NCBI RefSeq assembly: GCF_026339735.1 | Contig: NZ_JAPEQG010000001.1 | Coordinates: 6,453,501-6,517,500 of the forward strand | From: Streptomyces sp. NBC_01669 | Lineage (GTDB): Bacteria > Actinomycetota > Actinomycetes > Streptomycetales > Streptomycetaceae | Length of the DNA stretch: 64,000 nt | Reading direction: 5' to 3' | In this document: positions 1-10,849 of the stretch, piece after piece | Numbering within the stretch: the first letter of the stretch is position 1 | Layout: the number at the start of each line of letters is the position of its first letter | Notes under the pieces: model-generated | The model's input: only the letters and a program-made list of their open reading frames with translations | Databases searched by the model: none | Told to the model about the DNA's origin: nothing | Program-made: the position numbers and the translations under genes

Positions 1-1205
1 GCCAGCAGCGCGACCGAGGCCACGCACGCCACCCCGCCCGACCAGATCGCCGAGCGGGTGCCCGTCCAGCCCGCCATCGCGCCCGCCCGCACCTGACCCA
101 GCTGCGGCCCGACGCTGTACGACAGCACCTCGATGCCCGCCAGCCTCCCGCGCAACTCCTCCGGGATGGTCTGGTTCCAGATCGTCGAGCGGCCGAGCCC
201 GCTGAGCATGTCGCCCGCTCCCGCCGCCGCCAGGCAGCCCAGCACCAGCCAGACATTGCTGAACCATCCCGCCGCAGCGATCGCCAGCCCCCAGGCGGCC
301 GCGCCGAAGACCACGAACAGCCCGTGCCGTCGCACCCGTGAGGTCCAGCCGCTCGTCAGCCCCAGCACCAGGGACCCGACCGACCCCGCCGCGTACATCA
401 GCCCCAGCGACCACTCGGCGTGCAGCTCGTCCGCGAGGAACGGGAAGATCGTGTTCGGGAAGGCGAAGAACATCGCGGCCAGATCGATCGCGTATGTCCC
501 CAGCAGCACCGGCCGGCTCCACGCGTACCGCGCGCCCTCCGCGATCCCGCGCAGCGACGGCTTCCGCGCGTGCGCGGCGGGCGGTGCGGGCGCCAGCCGC
601 AGACACAGCAGTACGGAGACGGTGAACGTGGCCACCGTGACCGCGTACGCCGTCGCGTGCCCGGCATAGGCCACCACCAGACCGGCCACTGCCGGGCCCG
701 TGATCGCGCCGAACTGCCAGCGCAGCGAGTTCAGCGCGGCGGCCGCGGTGAGCTGGTCGTGCGGCACGATCCTGGCCATCAGTGAGTCCAGCGCGGGCCG
801 CTGCAGCCCGGCGAGCGCGGAGACGCCGCCCGCGACGAGATAGAGCGGCCAGAGCGCAGGGTCGGGCAGCGCGGCATTCGCCAGGAGGACGACGGCGAGC
901 AGCCCCAGCCCCGCCTCGGTGCCCAGGATCACCTTGCGGCGGTCCGCGGAGTCGGCGAGCGCCCCGCCGTACAGACCGAAGACGACCAGCGGTACCAGCT
1001 CGACCGCACCCATCGCGCCGACGGCGAGCGGCGAACCGGTGAGCTCCTTGATCTGGAGCGGCAGCGCGATCAACGCCATGAAGCTGCCGAAATAGGTGAT
1101 CAGGCCCTGGACCCACAGCAGCCGGAAGTCGGCCGAGGACCGCAAGGGCGAGAGGTCGGGCAGCAGCGCGGCGAGCCGGGCGGGCAGGGCGGAGGCGGAG
1201 GTCAC
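1..1205 (-). CDS. MFS transporter, EntS-like exporter (3' end outside window)
   Basis: Inner-membrane major facilitator that probably exports a small molecule. About 401 codons are visible and the C-terminus lies beyond the left edge. The reading frame gives alternating hydrophobic helices. A cytoplasmic loop at residues 79-92 (YGGALADSADRRKV) matches MFS motif A between helices 2 and 3, and ITGPAVAGLVVAYAG resembles the motif C region. The layout is that of the enterobactin-exporter (EntS) group. The start is taken as GTG at 1205 because the ATG at 1215 is in another frame; no strong ribosome binding site is seen. The neighbours do not reveal the substrate, so the exporter class is inferred from family resemblance only. 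Confidence 0.8.
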   Translation of the reverse strand, partial: MTSASALPARLAALLPDLSPLRSSADFRLLWVQGLITYFGSFMALIALPLQIKELTGSPLAVGAMGAVELVPLVVFGLYGGALADSADRRKVILGTEAGLGLLAVVLLANAALPDPALWPLYLVAGGVSALAGLQRPALDSLMARIVPHDQLTAAAALNSLRWQFGAITGPAVAGLVVAYAGHATAYAVTVATFTVSVLLCLRLAPAPPAAHARKPSLRGIAEGARYAWSRPVLLGTYAIDLAAMFFAFPNTIFPFLADELHAEWSLGLMYAAGSVGSLVLGLTSGWTSRVRRHGLFVVFGAAAWGLAIAAAGWFSNVWLVLGCLAAAGAGDMLSGLGRSTIWNQTIPEELRGRLAGIEVLSYSVGPQLGQVRAGAMAGWTGTRSAIWSGGVACVASVALL

Positions 1206-1270
1206 GAGGGGTCATGGTCCCGTGCTGTACGTGCCGACTGCAACCGGTTTTGGCCGCGGTGCGCGGCCAT

Positions 1271-1873
1271 TCACCACCTCGGTGACGGTGGCGCGGTCAG
1301 CCGGTCGGCGAGCCGGGACAGCCGGTCCCGGAAGCTGCGCCGACCGCGCGGCGCCGGGGCGCTGTTCTCGCCGGCCGCGGCGCTCACCAGGTGCTGCACG
1401 GTGTCCAGGTCCACATCGTCGGTGCCGGTCACCGCGAGCGTCTCATGGGCCAGCCCTCCCACCTCAGGGTCGCCGTCGCCCAGCGACAGCACCGTCGCCC
1501 CGGCCCGGCGCGCATCGTGCACCCGCTCCAGCAGCCCGGCCCCGGGCCGCTGCGGGGCCACCAGGAGCAGCGTCTCGCCCCGCCCGGCCGCCTCGATCCG
1601 GCCCAGACCGACGGCCAGGTGGGCCGGGTCGCCCGGTTCCACCCGGTGCCGTACGAGCGTGGGAGTCAGCTCCGGCAGCCCGGACCAGGTGGACTCGTCG
1701 ACGAGATGGGCCGCGAGGTGCCACGGCTCGTACGCCGCCGTCCCCACCAGCAGCAGCCCGCCGCCGTGCGGAACGACGGACGAGCGCAGCGTCCCCGCGA
1801 AACGCCGGGCCGCCGCGGGCCACTCGGTCCCGGCGAGCACTTCTCGGAGCAGGGCGACGCGTACGGCATCCAT
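1271..1873 (-). CDS. Conserved hypothetical protein, SIS-like fold possible
   Basis: A 200-residue soluble protein with no signal peptide or membrane helix. I do not recognise a named family. The alternation of hydrophobic strands with short glycine turns (GGGLLLVGTAAYEP, GETLLLVAPQ, GATVLSLGDGD) looks like a Rossmann-type or SIS-like alpha/beta fold. The last 30 residues are basic and proline/arginine-rich. It is transcribed away from the F420 oxidoreductase gene (gap 138 bp) and towards the MFS exporter. Start ATG at 1873; the ribosome binding site is weak. Coding evidence is the strong GC bias at third positions and a coherent protein; the function is unknown. Confidence 0.65.
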   Translation of the reverse strand: MDAVRVALLREVLAGTEWPAAARRFAGTLRSSVVPHGGGLLLVGTAAYEPWHLAAHLVDESTWSGLPELTPTLVRHRVEPGDPAHLAVGLGRIEAAGRGETLLLVAPQRPGAGLLERVHDARRAGATVLSLGDGDPEVGGLAHETLAVTGTDDVDLDTVQHLVSAAAGENSAPAPRGRRSFRDRLSRLADRLTAPPSPRW

Positions 1874-2011
1874 GGCCCGGCATCATGCCGCAGAGCTCGT
1901 CCCCGGCACCGGCGAACGGCACCGAACCAACCGAACGGGGGGCCTGAGTGACGGATGTCGCAGGAGGCCGGCCTGGCCTTCCCTTCCAGGGCGGGCAGTA
2001 ATGTCGGCGCC

Positions 2012-2722
2012 ATGACTACGAACGACAGTGGCAGCGCGCCCAAGCCCGTCGCCAAGGATCCCTGGGACCTTCCCGACGTATCCGGGCTGACCGTCGGTGT
2101 GCTCGGCGGCACCGGTCCGCAGGGCCGCGGGCTCGCCTACCGGTTCGCCCGCGCCGGGCAGAAGGTGATCATCGGCTCGCGCGCCGCCGAGCGCGCCCAG
2201 GCCGCCGCCGGCGAGCTGGGCCTCGGCGTCGAGGGCGCGGACAACGCCGACTGCGCCCGGCGCAGCGACGTCGTGATCGTCGCCGTGCCGTGGGACGGCC
2301 ACGCCAAGACCCTGGAGTCGCTGCGCGAGGAGCTCGCCGGGAAGCTCGTCATCGACTGCGTCAACCCGCTGGGCTTCGACAAGCAGGGGGCGTACGCCCT
2401 GAAGCCCGAGGAGGGCAGCGCCGCCGAGCAGGCCGCCGCCCTGCTGCCCGATTCCCGGGTCACCGCCGCCTTCCACCACCTCTCGGCGGTGCTGCTCCAG
2501 GACGAGGCGATCGAGGAGATCGACACCGATGTGCTGGTGCTGGGCGAGGTCCGCGCCGACACCGACCTCGTCCAGGCGCTCGCCGGCCGGATCCCCGGCA
2601 TGCGTGGCATCTTCGCGGGCCGGCTGCGCAATGCCCACCAGGTCGAATCGCTCGTCGCCAACCTGATCTCGGTCAACCGCCGCTACAAGGCGCACGCGGG
2701 CCTGCGTACCACCGACGTGTGA
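2012..2722 (+). CDS. npdG: NADPH-dependent F420 reductase (Fno)
   Basis: Cytoplasmic enzyme that transfers hydride between NADPH and coenzyme F420. Its reduced F420 supplies deazaflavin-dependent reductases, which are common in Streptomyces. The 236-residue protein has the Rossmann nucleotide site GVLGGTGPQGRGLA at residues 29-42 and a GSRAAERAQ segment that fits binding of the NADP 2'-phosphate. IVAVPWDGH, VIDCVNPLGF and AAFHHLSA follow the order expected of this family. I chose ATG 2012 rather than the in-frame ATG at 1955, because the family starts close to this point and the extra 19 residues look non-conserved. It stands alone between a divergent gene and a small membrane protein. Confidence 0.88.
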   Translation: MTTNDSGSAPKPVAKDPWDLPDVSGLTVGVLGGTGPQGRGLAYRFARAGQKVIIGSRAAERAQAAAGELGLGVEGADNADCARRSDVVIVAVPWDGHAKTLESLREELAGKLVIDCVNPLGFDKQGAYALKPEEGSAAEQAAALLPDSRVTAAFHHLSAVLLQDEAIEEIDTDVLVLGEVRADTDLVQALAGRIPGMRGIFAGRLRNAHQVESLVANLISVNRRYKAHAGLRTTDV

Positions 2723-2821
2723 GCCGACGGGCGCCCACGGCCGCACCCTGCGGAGGGCGGAACGGGGCATGAGGGACACTGGACGGGACCGTGCACCGCC
2801 CCCGGACAGGAGCTGCCCCTC

Positions 2822-2995
2822 ATGCCCCGCCTCGCTCTCTACGCCCTCGCCGTCTGCGTCCTCGCCGTCGGTGCGGCCGTGGCTTCCTTCGTCCAGGGCA
2901 GCTGGCTCGGGATCGTCTGGGTGCTGATGGCCGGGCTCTCGTCCAACATGGCGTGGTACTACCTGCGCAAGCAGCGCGCCGGGACCGCGGGCTGA
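2822..2995 (+). CDS. Small membrane protein (57 aa)
   Basis: A 57-residue protein starting MPRLALYALAVCVLAVG. Two hydrophobic stretches (about residues 3-23 and 27-45) are joined by FVQGSW, and a short basic tail (RKQRAG) follows. An AGGAG sequence at about 2810 sits at good spacing before ATG 2822. It looks like one of the small Streptomyces membrane proteins without an assigned role. The stop codon lies inside a hairpin shared with the convergent M50 peptidase gene. No function can be given. Confidence 0.6.
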   Translation: MPRLALYALAVCVLAVGAAVASFVQGSWLGIVWVLMAGLSSNMAWYYLRKQRAGTAG

Positions 2996-3022
2996 GGACT
3001 GTCCTCGGGGGACAGCCCTCAG
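2992..3022. terminator. Bidirectional terminator hairpin
   Basis: CTGAGG and CTGTCC (2992-3004) pair with GGGACAG and CCTCAG (3009-3022), with one unpaired base on each side. The hairpin overlaps the stop codons of both convergent genes, the small membrane protein and the M50 peptidase. Confidence 0.6.
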
Positions 3023-3819
3023 GGCCTGTCGACGGCGCAGGCCGGGTTCGCCGTGCTCCAGAACTGGTAGGCATCGCGTCCGCAGTACGTCCTGAATTCA
3101 CTCACGCCCAGTGACTGCAGCAGGCTGTGGATCGCGTCGAAGAACACGTGGTTGATCTCCGGAATCCACAGCACGCCGAAGACCGCGATCAGTCCGAACT
3201 GCGCGAACGGCTCCGCCTGGCGGCGGATCCGGTACGACAACCAGGGCTCGATCACCCCGTACCCGTCCAGGCCGGGGACGGGCAGGAAGTTCAGGATCGC
3301 CGCGGTGACCTGGAGCAGCGCAAGGAACGCCAGCGCGTACCGGAACTCCCTCGGGACCCCGTCCAGGGCGTGCAGCCAGAACGGCGCCGTGCAGACGAGC
3401 GCGAACAGTACGTTCATCAGCGGGCCCGCCGCCGAGATCAGGCTGTGCTTCCAGCGGCCGCTGATCCGGCCCCGCTCGATGAAGACCGCGCCACCGGGCA
3501 GACCGATCCCACCCATGATCACGAACAGCACCGGCAGCACGATGCTCAGCAGCGCGTGCGTGTAGGCGAGCGGGTTGAGCGTGAGATAACCCTTCTCCCC
3601 GATCGAGTTGTCCCCGCTGTGCAGCGCGGTGCGGGCGTGCGCGTACTCGTGCAGACAGAGGGAGACGACCCACGCCGCCGTGACGAAGAGGAAGACCGCG
3701 AGCCCCGGGGGAGACCCGAAGGCCGTCCACACCGCCCAGCCCGATACCGCCATGACGGCGACGATCCCGAGGAAGACCGGGCTGATCCGCCGGTCGCTCC
3801 GGGCTGCTGCAGTGGTCAT
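3019..3819 (-). CDS. Site-2 protease family (M50) membrane metallopeptidase
   Basis: Predicted intramembrane zinc peptidase of 266 residues. The zinc site HEYAH lies at residues 57-61 inside a hydrophobic helix, and the second signature NFLPVPGLDGYG at 177-188 supplies the distal aspartate ligand. AAGPLMN at 130-136 is also typical of the family. Five to six hydrophobic segments are present. Family members cleave transmembrane anti-sigma factors or other membrane substrates; the substrate here is unknown. ATG 3819 is preceded by a TGGAGT-like ribosome binding site, and no in-frame alternative nearby looks better. The gene is divergent from the AfsR/SARP-type regulator and converges on the small membrane protein. 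Confidence 0.88.
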   Translation of the reverse strand: MTTAAARSDRRISPVFLGIVAVMAVSGWAVWTAFGSPPGLAVFLFVTAAWVVSLCLHEYAHARTALHSGDNSIGEKGYLTLNPLAYTHALLSIVLPVLFVIMGGIGLPGGAVFIERGRISGRWKHSLISAAGPLMNVLFALVCTAPFWLHALDGVPREFRYALAFLALLQVTAAILNFLPVPGLDGYGVIEPWLSYRIRRQAEPFAQFGLIAVFGVLWIPEINHVFFDAIHSLLQSLGVSEFRTYCGRDAYQFWSTANPACAVDRP

Positions 3820-4146
3820 CAACGGACTCCAGGTGGCTCGGTGCGGGGGAGTGCGTCGGGGCGGGCACGAACCCCGACCGTACCGGTGGCACGGAGGAAA
3901 CGTCTCGCGCCGACGCGGTGGTTCCGGACCTGCGCCTGTTTCCCGTGCGGAGCTGTTTCCCCGAGAGAACAAGAACTCCGCCCGCGTGATGCCCGTCCGG
4001 GAAGGTCCGAACCGGGCTGGTGCTGATCGCGGAAGACCTGACGGGCCGTAGGCCCGACAGGCAGCGTGAGCGAGAAATTCCCGCAGGTCCCATGGCGCGA
4101 CGTAATCCCCTCTCCGGGGAGGAGAGCGGTCAAGGAGAATAGGCGC
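3820..4146. other. Divergent intergenic region without a gene
   Basis: This 327-bp region separates the M50 peptidase and the AfsR/SARP-type regulator and must hold both promoters. The only structure noticed is a small hairpin, CTCTCC/GGAGAG, near 4110-4126, just before the AGGAGA ribosome binding site of the regulator. No coding sequence is supported here. Confidence 0.4.
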
Positions 4147-7100
4147 GTGCGCTACAGCATCCTCGGCACCACACAGGCACTCCACGACGACGGCACGGCC
4201 GTCGTCATCGGTGGGGCGCGGCTGCGCGCCCTGCTGACCGTTCTCGCGCTGCGTCCCGGCCGTACGGTCCCGGCCACCGTGCTCGTCGACGAGGTGTGGG
4301 ACGGCGATCCGCCCGCCGACGCGGTCGGTGCCCTGCAGGCGCTCGTCGGCCGGCTCCGCCGGGTCCTCGGCCATGAGGCGATCACCTCGGCGGAGAGCGG
4401 CTACCGGCTCGCCGCCGACCCGGACGCGGTCGACCTGCACCGCTTCGGGCGGCTCGCCGGCGACGGTACGCGCGCACTGGAGGAGGGCGACCCGGCGAAG
4501 GCCGTGGCGGTCCTCGACGACGCCCTCGCACTCTGGCGCGGACCGGTTCTCGCCGATCTGCCGGACCGGGGCGCCGTCGCCGCCCGCTGGACGGCCCGCC
4601 GCCTGGACGCCCGCCGCGCCAGGCTGACCGCGGCGCTGGCGCTGGGCCGGGCCGATGAGGTCCTGCCCGAGCTGGTCGCGCTCTGCGCGGACCACCCGAT
4701 GGACGAACCCCTTCAGGCGCTGCGGCTGCGGGCGCTGCGGGATGCCGGACGTACGGCGCAGGCGCTGGCGGCGTACGAAGAGGTGCGCACCGTGCTCGCC
4801 GACCGCCTCGGCGCCGACCCGGGCCCCGAACTGCGCGCACTGCACGCGGAGTTCCTTCATCAGGAGCCGGTGCGCAGACCGTCGAATCGGACGCCGGGAC
4901 AGGAGCCTGCCCACGCCCCGGGCCGGGCGGCTGCAGAGGCCCCCGTGACGGAACCGGCCCGCACCCCCGCCCCCCACGCCCACGGCAACCTGCGCGCCAG
5001 GCTCACCAGCTTCGTCGGGCGCGAGGACGACATCGACGCCCTCCGTGACGACCTCGCGCAGGCCCGGCTCGTCACCCTTCTCGGGCCCGGCGGCGCGGGC
5101 AAGACCCGGCTCTCCCAGGAGGCGGCCGAATCCGTCGCGCCCGCCTGGCCGGACGGTGTCTGGCTGGCCGAGCTCGCCCCGTCGACGACCCGGAAACCGT
5201 GCCCGAAGCCGTACTGACCGCCCTCGGTGCCCGCGAGACCGTGCTGCGCGGCGCCGGTGCCGAAGAGCTCCGGGCCGCCGAGCGCGGCGCGGGCGACCCG
5301 CTCGTCCGGCTCACCGAGCACTGCTCCCGGCGCCGCATGCTCCTCCTGCTCGACAACTGCGAGCACGTCATCGAGGCCGCCGCCGCGCTCGCCGACCATC
5401 TGCTCGCCCACTGCCCGGACCTCACCGTCCTGGCGACCAGCCGCGAACCCCTCGGCGTACCCGGCGAGTTCGTCCGCCCCGTCGACCCGCTGCCCGACCC
5501 GATGGCGCTGCGCCTGCTGGGCGACCGCGGCGCCGCCGCGAAGCCGGGGTTCCGGACCGATGCCGACGAGGAGACCGCGGCGGCCGCCGCCGAGATCTGC
5601 CGCCGGCTCGACGGACTGCCGCTCGCCATCGAACTCGCCGCCGCCCGGCTGCGCATGCTCAGCCCGCGTCAGATCGCCGACCGGCTCGACGACCGGTTCC
5701 GCCTGCTGACCAGTGGGAGCCGTACCGTGCTGCCGCGCCAGCAGACCCTGCGTGCCGTCGTCGACTGGTCCTGGGACCTCCTCGACGCGCCCGAACGTGC
5801 CGTCCTGCGCCGCCTGTCCGTGTTCGCCGGCGGCTGCACCCTCGCCGCGGCGGAGTCGGTCTGCGCCCACCCCGCCCCGGACGCCCCGGTCGTCCCCGAC
5901 GATCCGGTCGAGCCCGTCGACCCGCGTGATGTCGCCGTCCTGCTCGGCTCGCTCGTCGACAAGTCCCTTGTCGCCGCCGCGCCCGCCGACGACGGAGAGA
6001 TGCGCTACCGGCTCCTGGAGACCGTGGGCGAGTACGCCGCAGGACGGCTCGACGAGGCAGGGGAGCGAACCGTCGTCGAGTTGCAACACCTGGTCTTCTA
6101 CCGGGAGTTGGCTCGTACCACCGACCCCGAGCTCAGAGGCGCGGGACAGCGGGCCGCCATCGAGCTCCTGGAGCGCGAGTACGAGAACCTGCGCACGGCC
6201 CTGCGGCGCGCCGTCGCCGCCCGCGACGAGCAGGAGGTGCTCTGCCTGGTCCTCTCCCTCGCCTGGTACTGGCAGATGCGTGACCTGCGGACCGATGCAC
6301 GCCAGTGGTCCGACGCGGCCGCCGAGCTCGGCCCCGACCCGTTCGCCCCGCCCGCCCGGCCCGCGCCCTCGCTCCATGAGCGGTGCACCGACGCGCCACC
6401 GCCCATGTCGTCCGAGCTGCTCGAAGAGGCGCGGCGAGGGGTGCGTCTGATCCAGCTGGTCAGCATGGACCATGCGATGGACGAGTGGACCACCGAGCAG
6501 AGCATGGAGCGGCTGCGCGTCATCGCGGGCACCTACCGGACGGGTCAGCCGCAGACCTGCCGCGCCCCGGCGTCGCTCTGGTTCTTCGCGGTCCTGCTCA
6601 CCGGGGACGTGGGCCGGCTGCGCGAGCTGCTGGACGAAACGGTCCGTTCCTGCCGGGAGTTCGGCTACGAATGGGAGCTCGCCGCCGCTCTCCAGATGCG
6701 CGCCAATGTGCTGGCCAATCGCCCCGACTGGGCGGGCGAGGCCCGGGGGGACGCCGACGAGAGCCTGGAGATCTTCAACCGGCTCGGCGATGCCTGGGGT
6801 GCCGCGGAAGCGCTCTCCTGCCGGGGCGAGGCCTATGAGAAGAAGGGCGAATACACCAGCGCGGCGGACGACTTCCTCGCTGCGATCGGCTGGGCCGAGC
6901 AGCTGGGGGCCCGCTCCCAGGTGTCGCTTCTGCGCACCCGGTACGCCTCCGTGCTGACCGAGCTCGACCGCGGCGCCGAGGCCGAGACGATCCTCCGTGA
7001 GGTGCTCACCGAGGGCCGTCAGGCGGGGCACGAGGCGATGCCGGCCGCCCGGCTCCATCTCGCCATGTGGCTGGGCCGCTCCGGGCGTACGGCCGAGGCG

Positions 7101-7559
7101 CGGGAGCAACTCATCGAGCTGCGCGAGGAGTTCCGGTCCGAGACGGTGGCGATCTTCGACGGGTTCGTGCTGGGCGGCATGGCGTGGCTGGACAACGAGG
7201 ACGGCCTGTACGCCGACGCCCTCGACCGGGGCCGGCAGGCTCTGGTCCGGTCCCAGGACCCGCTGTCGCAGATGGTGGCACCCCAGATGTCCGCCCTTCA
7301 TCTCGTCACCGTGGCCTGGGCCCTCGGCGGACTCGGTGGCGAGCGCCGGGCGGCGGACGCGGCTCGGCTGCTGGGGGCCCGGGAGGGTCTGCTGCCGGCC
7401 GGTCATGTCGAGGCGTCGCTGGAGCGCGACAACCACGCGCGGGCGGTGGAACTGGTCCGCGGCGTCCTCGGGGAGGCCGCCTACGCCGCCGCGTACGCCG
7501 AGGGCGGCGGCCTCACACTGGAGGAGGCCGCCGCCCTCGTGGACGCGTATCGGCACTGA
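4147..7559 (+). pseudogene. AfsR/SARP-family transcriptional regulator, frameshifted near 5183
   Basis: Large AfsR-like regulator of about 1,140 residues if the reading frame is restored. In order it has an OmpR-type winged helix (about residues 1-90), a bacterial transcriptional activation domain (about 95-240), an NB-ARC ATPase with Walker A GPGGAGKTRL (about 313-322), a Walker B-like MLLLLDNCEH, a GLPLA motif, and a long TPR-rich C-terminus. At about 5180-5184 the first frame runs from WLAELAP into an unrelated tail and stops at 5217. One base later the second frame continues sensibly as VDDPETVPEAVLTALGARE to 7559. A single-base deletion explains this exactly. Start GTG 4147 follows AGGAGA at 4133-4138. 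It is either a real recent pseudogene or a sequencing error. It converges on the ABC exporter. Confidence 0.8.
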
Positions 7560-7576
7560 CCCCGGACGTCCCGTCC

Positions 7577-8424
7577 TCAGGTTTTCTTGCGGAACTTGGA
7601 GACCGCGAGCGGCGCCGTCACCAGGGTGATGGCCGCGGCCCAGCCGAGCGTCAGCCACACCGAGTGCGCCACCGGACCGCCGAGCATCAGCCCACGCGCC
7701 GCGTCCGCGAGATTGGACAGCGGGTTGTAGTCGGTGAACGACCGGAGCCAGCCGGGCATCGTCGTCGGCGGCGCGAAGATCGAGGAACCGAACTGCAGGG
7801 GCATCATCACCAGGAACCCCATTCCCTGAACCGCCTGGGCCGTCTTCAGGGACAGCCCCAGCAGCATGAAGATCCACATGATGGCGACGCCGAACGCCGC
7901 CGAGAGACCGACAGCCGCGAGCAGACCGAACACCGAGGTCTTGAGCTGCATGCCGATCAGGAAGCCCATGCCCAGCAGGATCACCGTGGCGACCATCATC
8001 CGGCCGAGCTCGACCACGATCTTCGCGATGAGGACCGAGGAACGGGCGATCGGCATCGTCCGGAACCGGTCCATGACGCCCTTGCGGAAGTCGTCATTGA
8101 CACCGGTGCCGACCGCCATGGCGATGTTCATGCCCATCATCGCCATCAGCCCGGGGATCACGTAGTTGATGTACGTCTGCCGGTCCCCGCCCAGGCTCGC
8201 GCCGACGGAGCCGCCGAAGACGTACACGAACAGCAGCGTGAAGACGATCGGCATCAGGAGCGCGTCGAACATCGACTCCGGGTCCTGCTTGATCTGGAGC
8301 AGATTGCGCCGTACCAGCGCGCCGATGTGCCGCAGATTGCCGCGCAGCCCGATCCGGCCCTCGTCGTGGAGGACCTTCGCCGGGGCGGAGCCGGTCGGGG
8401 CGTCGGGGGTCAGAGTCGCCGTGC

Positions 8425-8428
<4 letters not shown>
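7577..8428 (-). CDS. ABC-2 type permease (DrrB-like)
   Basis: Membrane subunit of an ABC exporter, 283 residues with about six hydrophobic helices. The N-terminus RRNLLQIKQDPESMFDALLMP and the later FDRFRTMPIARSS-type segment (here MDRFRTMPIARSSVL) are typical of DrrB-like drug-export permeases. It is translationally coupled to the ATPase gene: its ATG at 8428 overlaps the ATPase stop by four bases (ATGA). The two subunits probably export a hydrophobic compound. The substrate is not evident from the sequence. The adjacent regulator is convergent and need not control it. Confidence 0.88.
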
Positions 8429-9441
<1,013 letters not shown>

Positions 9442-9525
9442 GCCCACTATGGGAACATCCGCCACCGACAGTCCACCGACATCCTGCCGACAGGGCCCCC
9501 TACAGAACGCCTGCAGCGGCCGGCA

Positions 9526-9572
9526 CACGCCGACAGCCCGCCGATGGAGGAAGTCGGCGGGCTGTCGGTGTG
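9526..9572. terminator. 19-bp inverted repeat, terminator-like
   Basis: Arms at 9526-9544 and 9554-9572 match at 18 of 19 positions (right arm TCGGCGGGCTGTCGGTGTG) around a 9-nt loop. It lies between the end of the HxlR gene and the start of the ABC exporter, both on the minus strand. It therefore most likely ends HxlR transcription, although an operator role for the exporter is possible. There is no U-tract. Confidence 0.55.
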
Positions 9573-9693
9573 GGGGCAGTGGCCAATGTCCAGGGCCCTT
9601 CTTTCGGACAGGTCCTGGTGGAACTAAAGCGTGTTTGGAATGCTTCGACACACACCACGGTGGGTTAATTACGCCCTGGTGTCTGAGCCAGGG

Positions 9694-10065
9694 CTACGGT
9701 GCATTGTATGAGTCCCGCGCATCGAGTAGCTCATCCCAGTGCGCCGCTGCCCACGCACACGCCGCGTCCAACGGCTCCAGCATGCTGCGGCCCAGTGGCG
9801 TCAGCGCGTACTCCACTCGGAGTTCCGGGGCAGCGTGCACCGTACGTGACACGAGCCCGTCGCGCTCCAGGCCGCGTAGCGACTGCGTCAGCACCTTCGG
9901 GGTGACGCGGCGCAGCGGCACGCGGAGTTCGGAGAAGCGGCGCGGGCCGTCCTCCAGGCAACGGATGACCAGGGCCGCCCACTTGTCTCCGAAGCGAAAT
10001 GGCAACAGTGAGGAGGGGCACAGCTCGTCGAACATGTCGGGGGCCAGCGGCTGCCGGTGCGTCAT
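9694..10065 (-). CDS. HxlR-family winged-helix regulator
   Basis: A 123-residue DNA-binding protein. The HxlR pattern is clear: a cysteine near the N-terminus (ELCPSS), KWAALVIRCLEDGPRRFSEL, then VTPKVLTQSLRGLERDGLV (recognition helix and wing) and EYALTPLGRSML. Many HxlR proteins sense reactive aldehydes, quinones or disulfide stress through such a cysteine. That role is inferred here. ATG 10065 is preceded by AGGAG at good spacing, so longer upstream starts are unlikely. It is divergent from an NAD(P)-binding reductase across 100 bp, the usual arrangement for HxlR-controlled reductases. Confidence 0.9.
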   Translation of the reverse strand: MTHRQPLAPDMFDELCPSSLLPFRFGDKWAALVIRCLEDGPRRFSELRVPLRRVTPKVLTQSLRGLERDGLVSRTVHAAPELRVEYALTPLGRSMLEPLDAACAWAAAHWDELLDARDSYNAP

Positions 10066-10165
10066 GGTGGTCTCCTGCCTCGCCGCTGGTGTCAGCGGTA
10101 TCCAGGTGGTAACTGCCCTCACGGATACCTTCCGGAGCATCGACTCACCAGGAGGTATTCCGAAG

Positions 10166-10804
10166 ATGAGCAGGATCGTGATTTTCGGTGCGGGCGGCCG
10201 GGCCGGCCGACAGGCCGTCGCCGAGGCGCGTCGGCGTGGGCACGAGGTCACCGCGGTCGTGCGCGACCCCGCGCGCTACAGCGGCTTGGCGGATGGTGAC
10301 GTACGGATCGCCGCTGGTGACGTCACCGACGTGGCGGACGTCGCCGCCCTCGCGGCCGGCCACGACGCCGCGATCACCGCGGCCGCGGTGTACGGCGCGG
10401 GAACCGACCCGGACGCATTCTTTACCAGCGCCGCGCACGCCCTCGTCAAGGGCCTGCGGCAGGCCGGAGTGGACAGACTCGTCGCTGTCGGGCTATCGGC
10501 GCTGCTGCCTGGCCCCGATGGGACCCGGCTGCTGGACGCGCGCGGTTTCCCCGCGGAGTTTCGGCCCTTCTGCCTGGCCCACGCCGCCGGTCTGGAGGTT
10601 CTCCGTGTCGAGGGCGGCGCGCTGGATTGGGTGTATGTGAGCCCGGCTGGCGACTTCGACCACGAGGGCGAGCGCACCGGTCACTACGACATGCGCGAAC
10701 AGGGCGACACCGCAGCCCGCATTTCCTACGCCGACTTCGCCCTCATCCTGCTCGACGAGGCCGAGACCCCGCGGCACTTCCGCAGTCACCTGGCCGTGGC
10801 ATAA
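10166..10804 (+). CDS. NmrA/SDR-like NAD(P)-binding protein
   Basis: A 212-residue protein with an N-terminal dinucleotide site IVIFGAGGRAGRQAV (residues 4-18) and the atypical short-chain reductase layout: AGDVTD, VGLSALLPGP, DWVYVSPAGDF and ISYADFALILLDE. Relatives are NAD(P)H-binding or flavin-reductase-like proteins (the YwnB/BVR-B type). AGGAGG at 10150-10155 precedes ATG 10166. Divergent pairing with the HxlR regulator suggests redox or electrophile-inducible expression. The physiological substrate is unknown. Confidence 0.85.
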   Translation: MSRIVIFGAGGRAGRQAVAEARRRGHEVTAVVRDPARYSGLADGDVRIAAGDVTDVADVAALAAGHDAAITAAAVYGAGTDPDAFFTSAAHALVKGLRQAGVDRLVAVGLSALLPGPDGTRLLDARGFPAEFRPFCLAHAAGLEVLRVEGGALDWVYVSPAGDFDHEGERTGHYDMREQGDTAARISYADFALILLDEAETPRHFRSHLAVA

Positions 10805-10849
10805 CGACACGCAGGGCAACACCAGGGCGATGAAATCACTCTGAGATGC

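Noticed and set aside
4860..7877. Minus-strand open frame of about 1,000 codons opposite the AfsR/SARP-type regulator
   Set aside because: It is the antisense shadow of the regulator. The plus strand has all recognisable domains.
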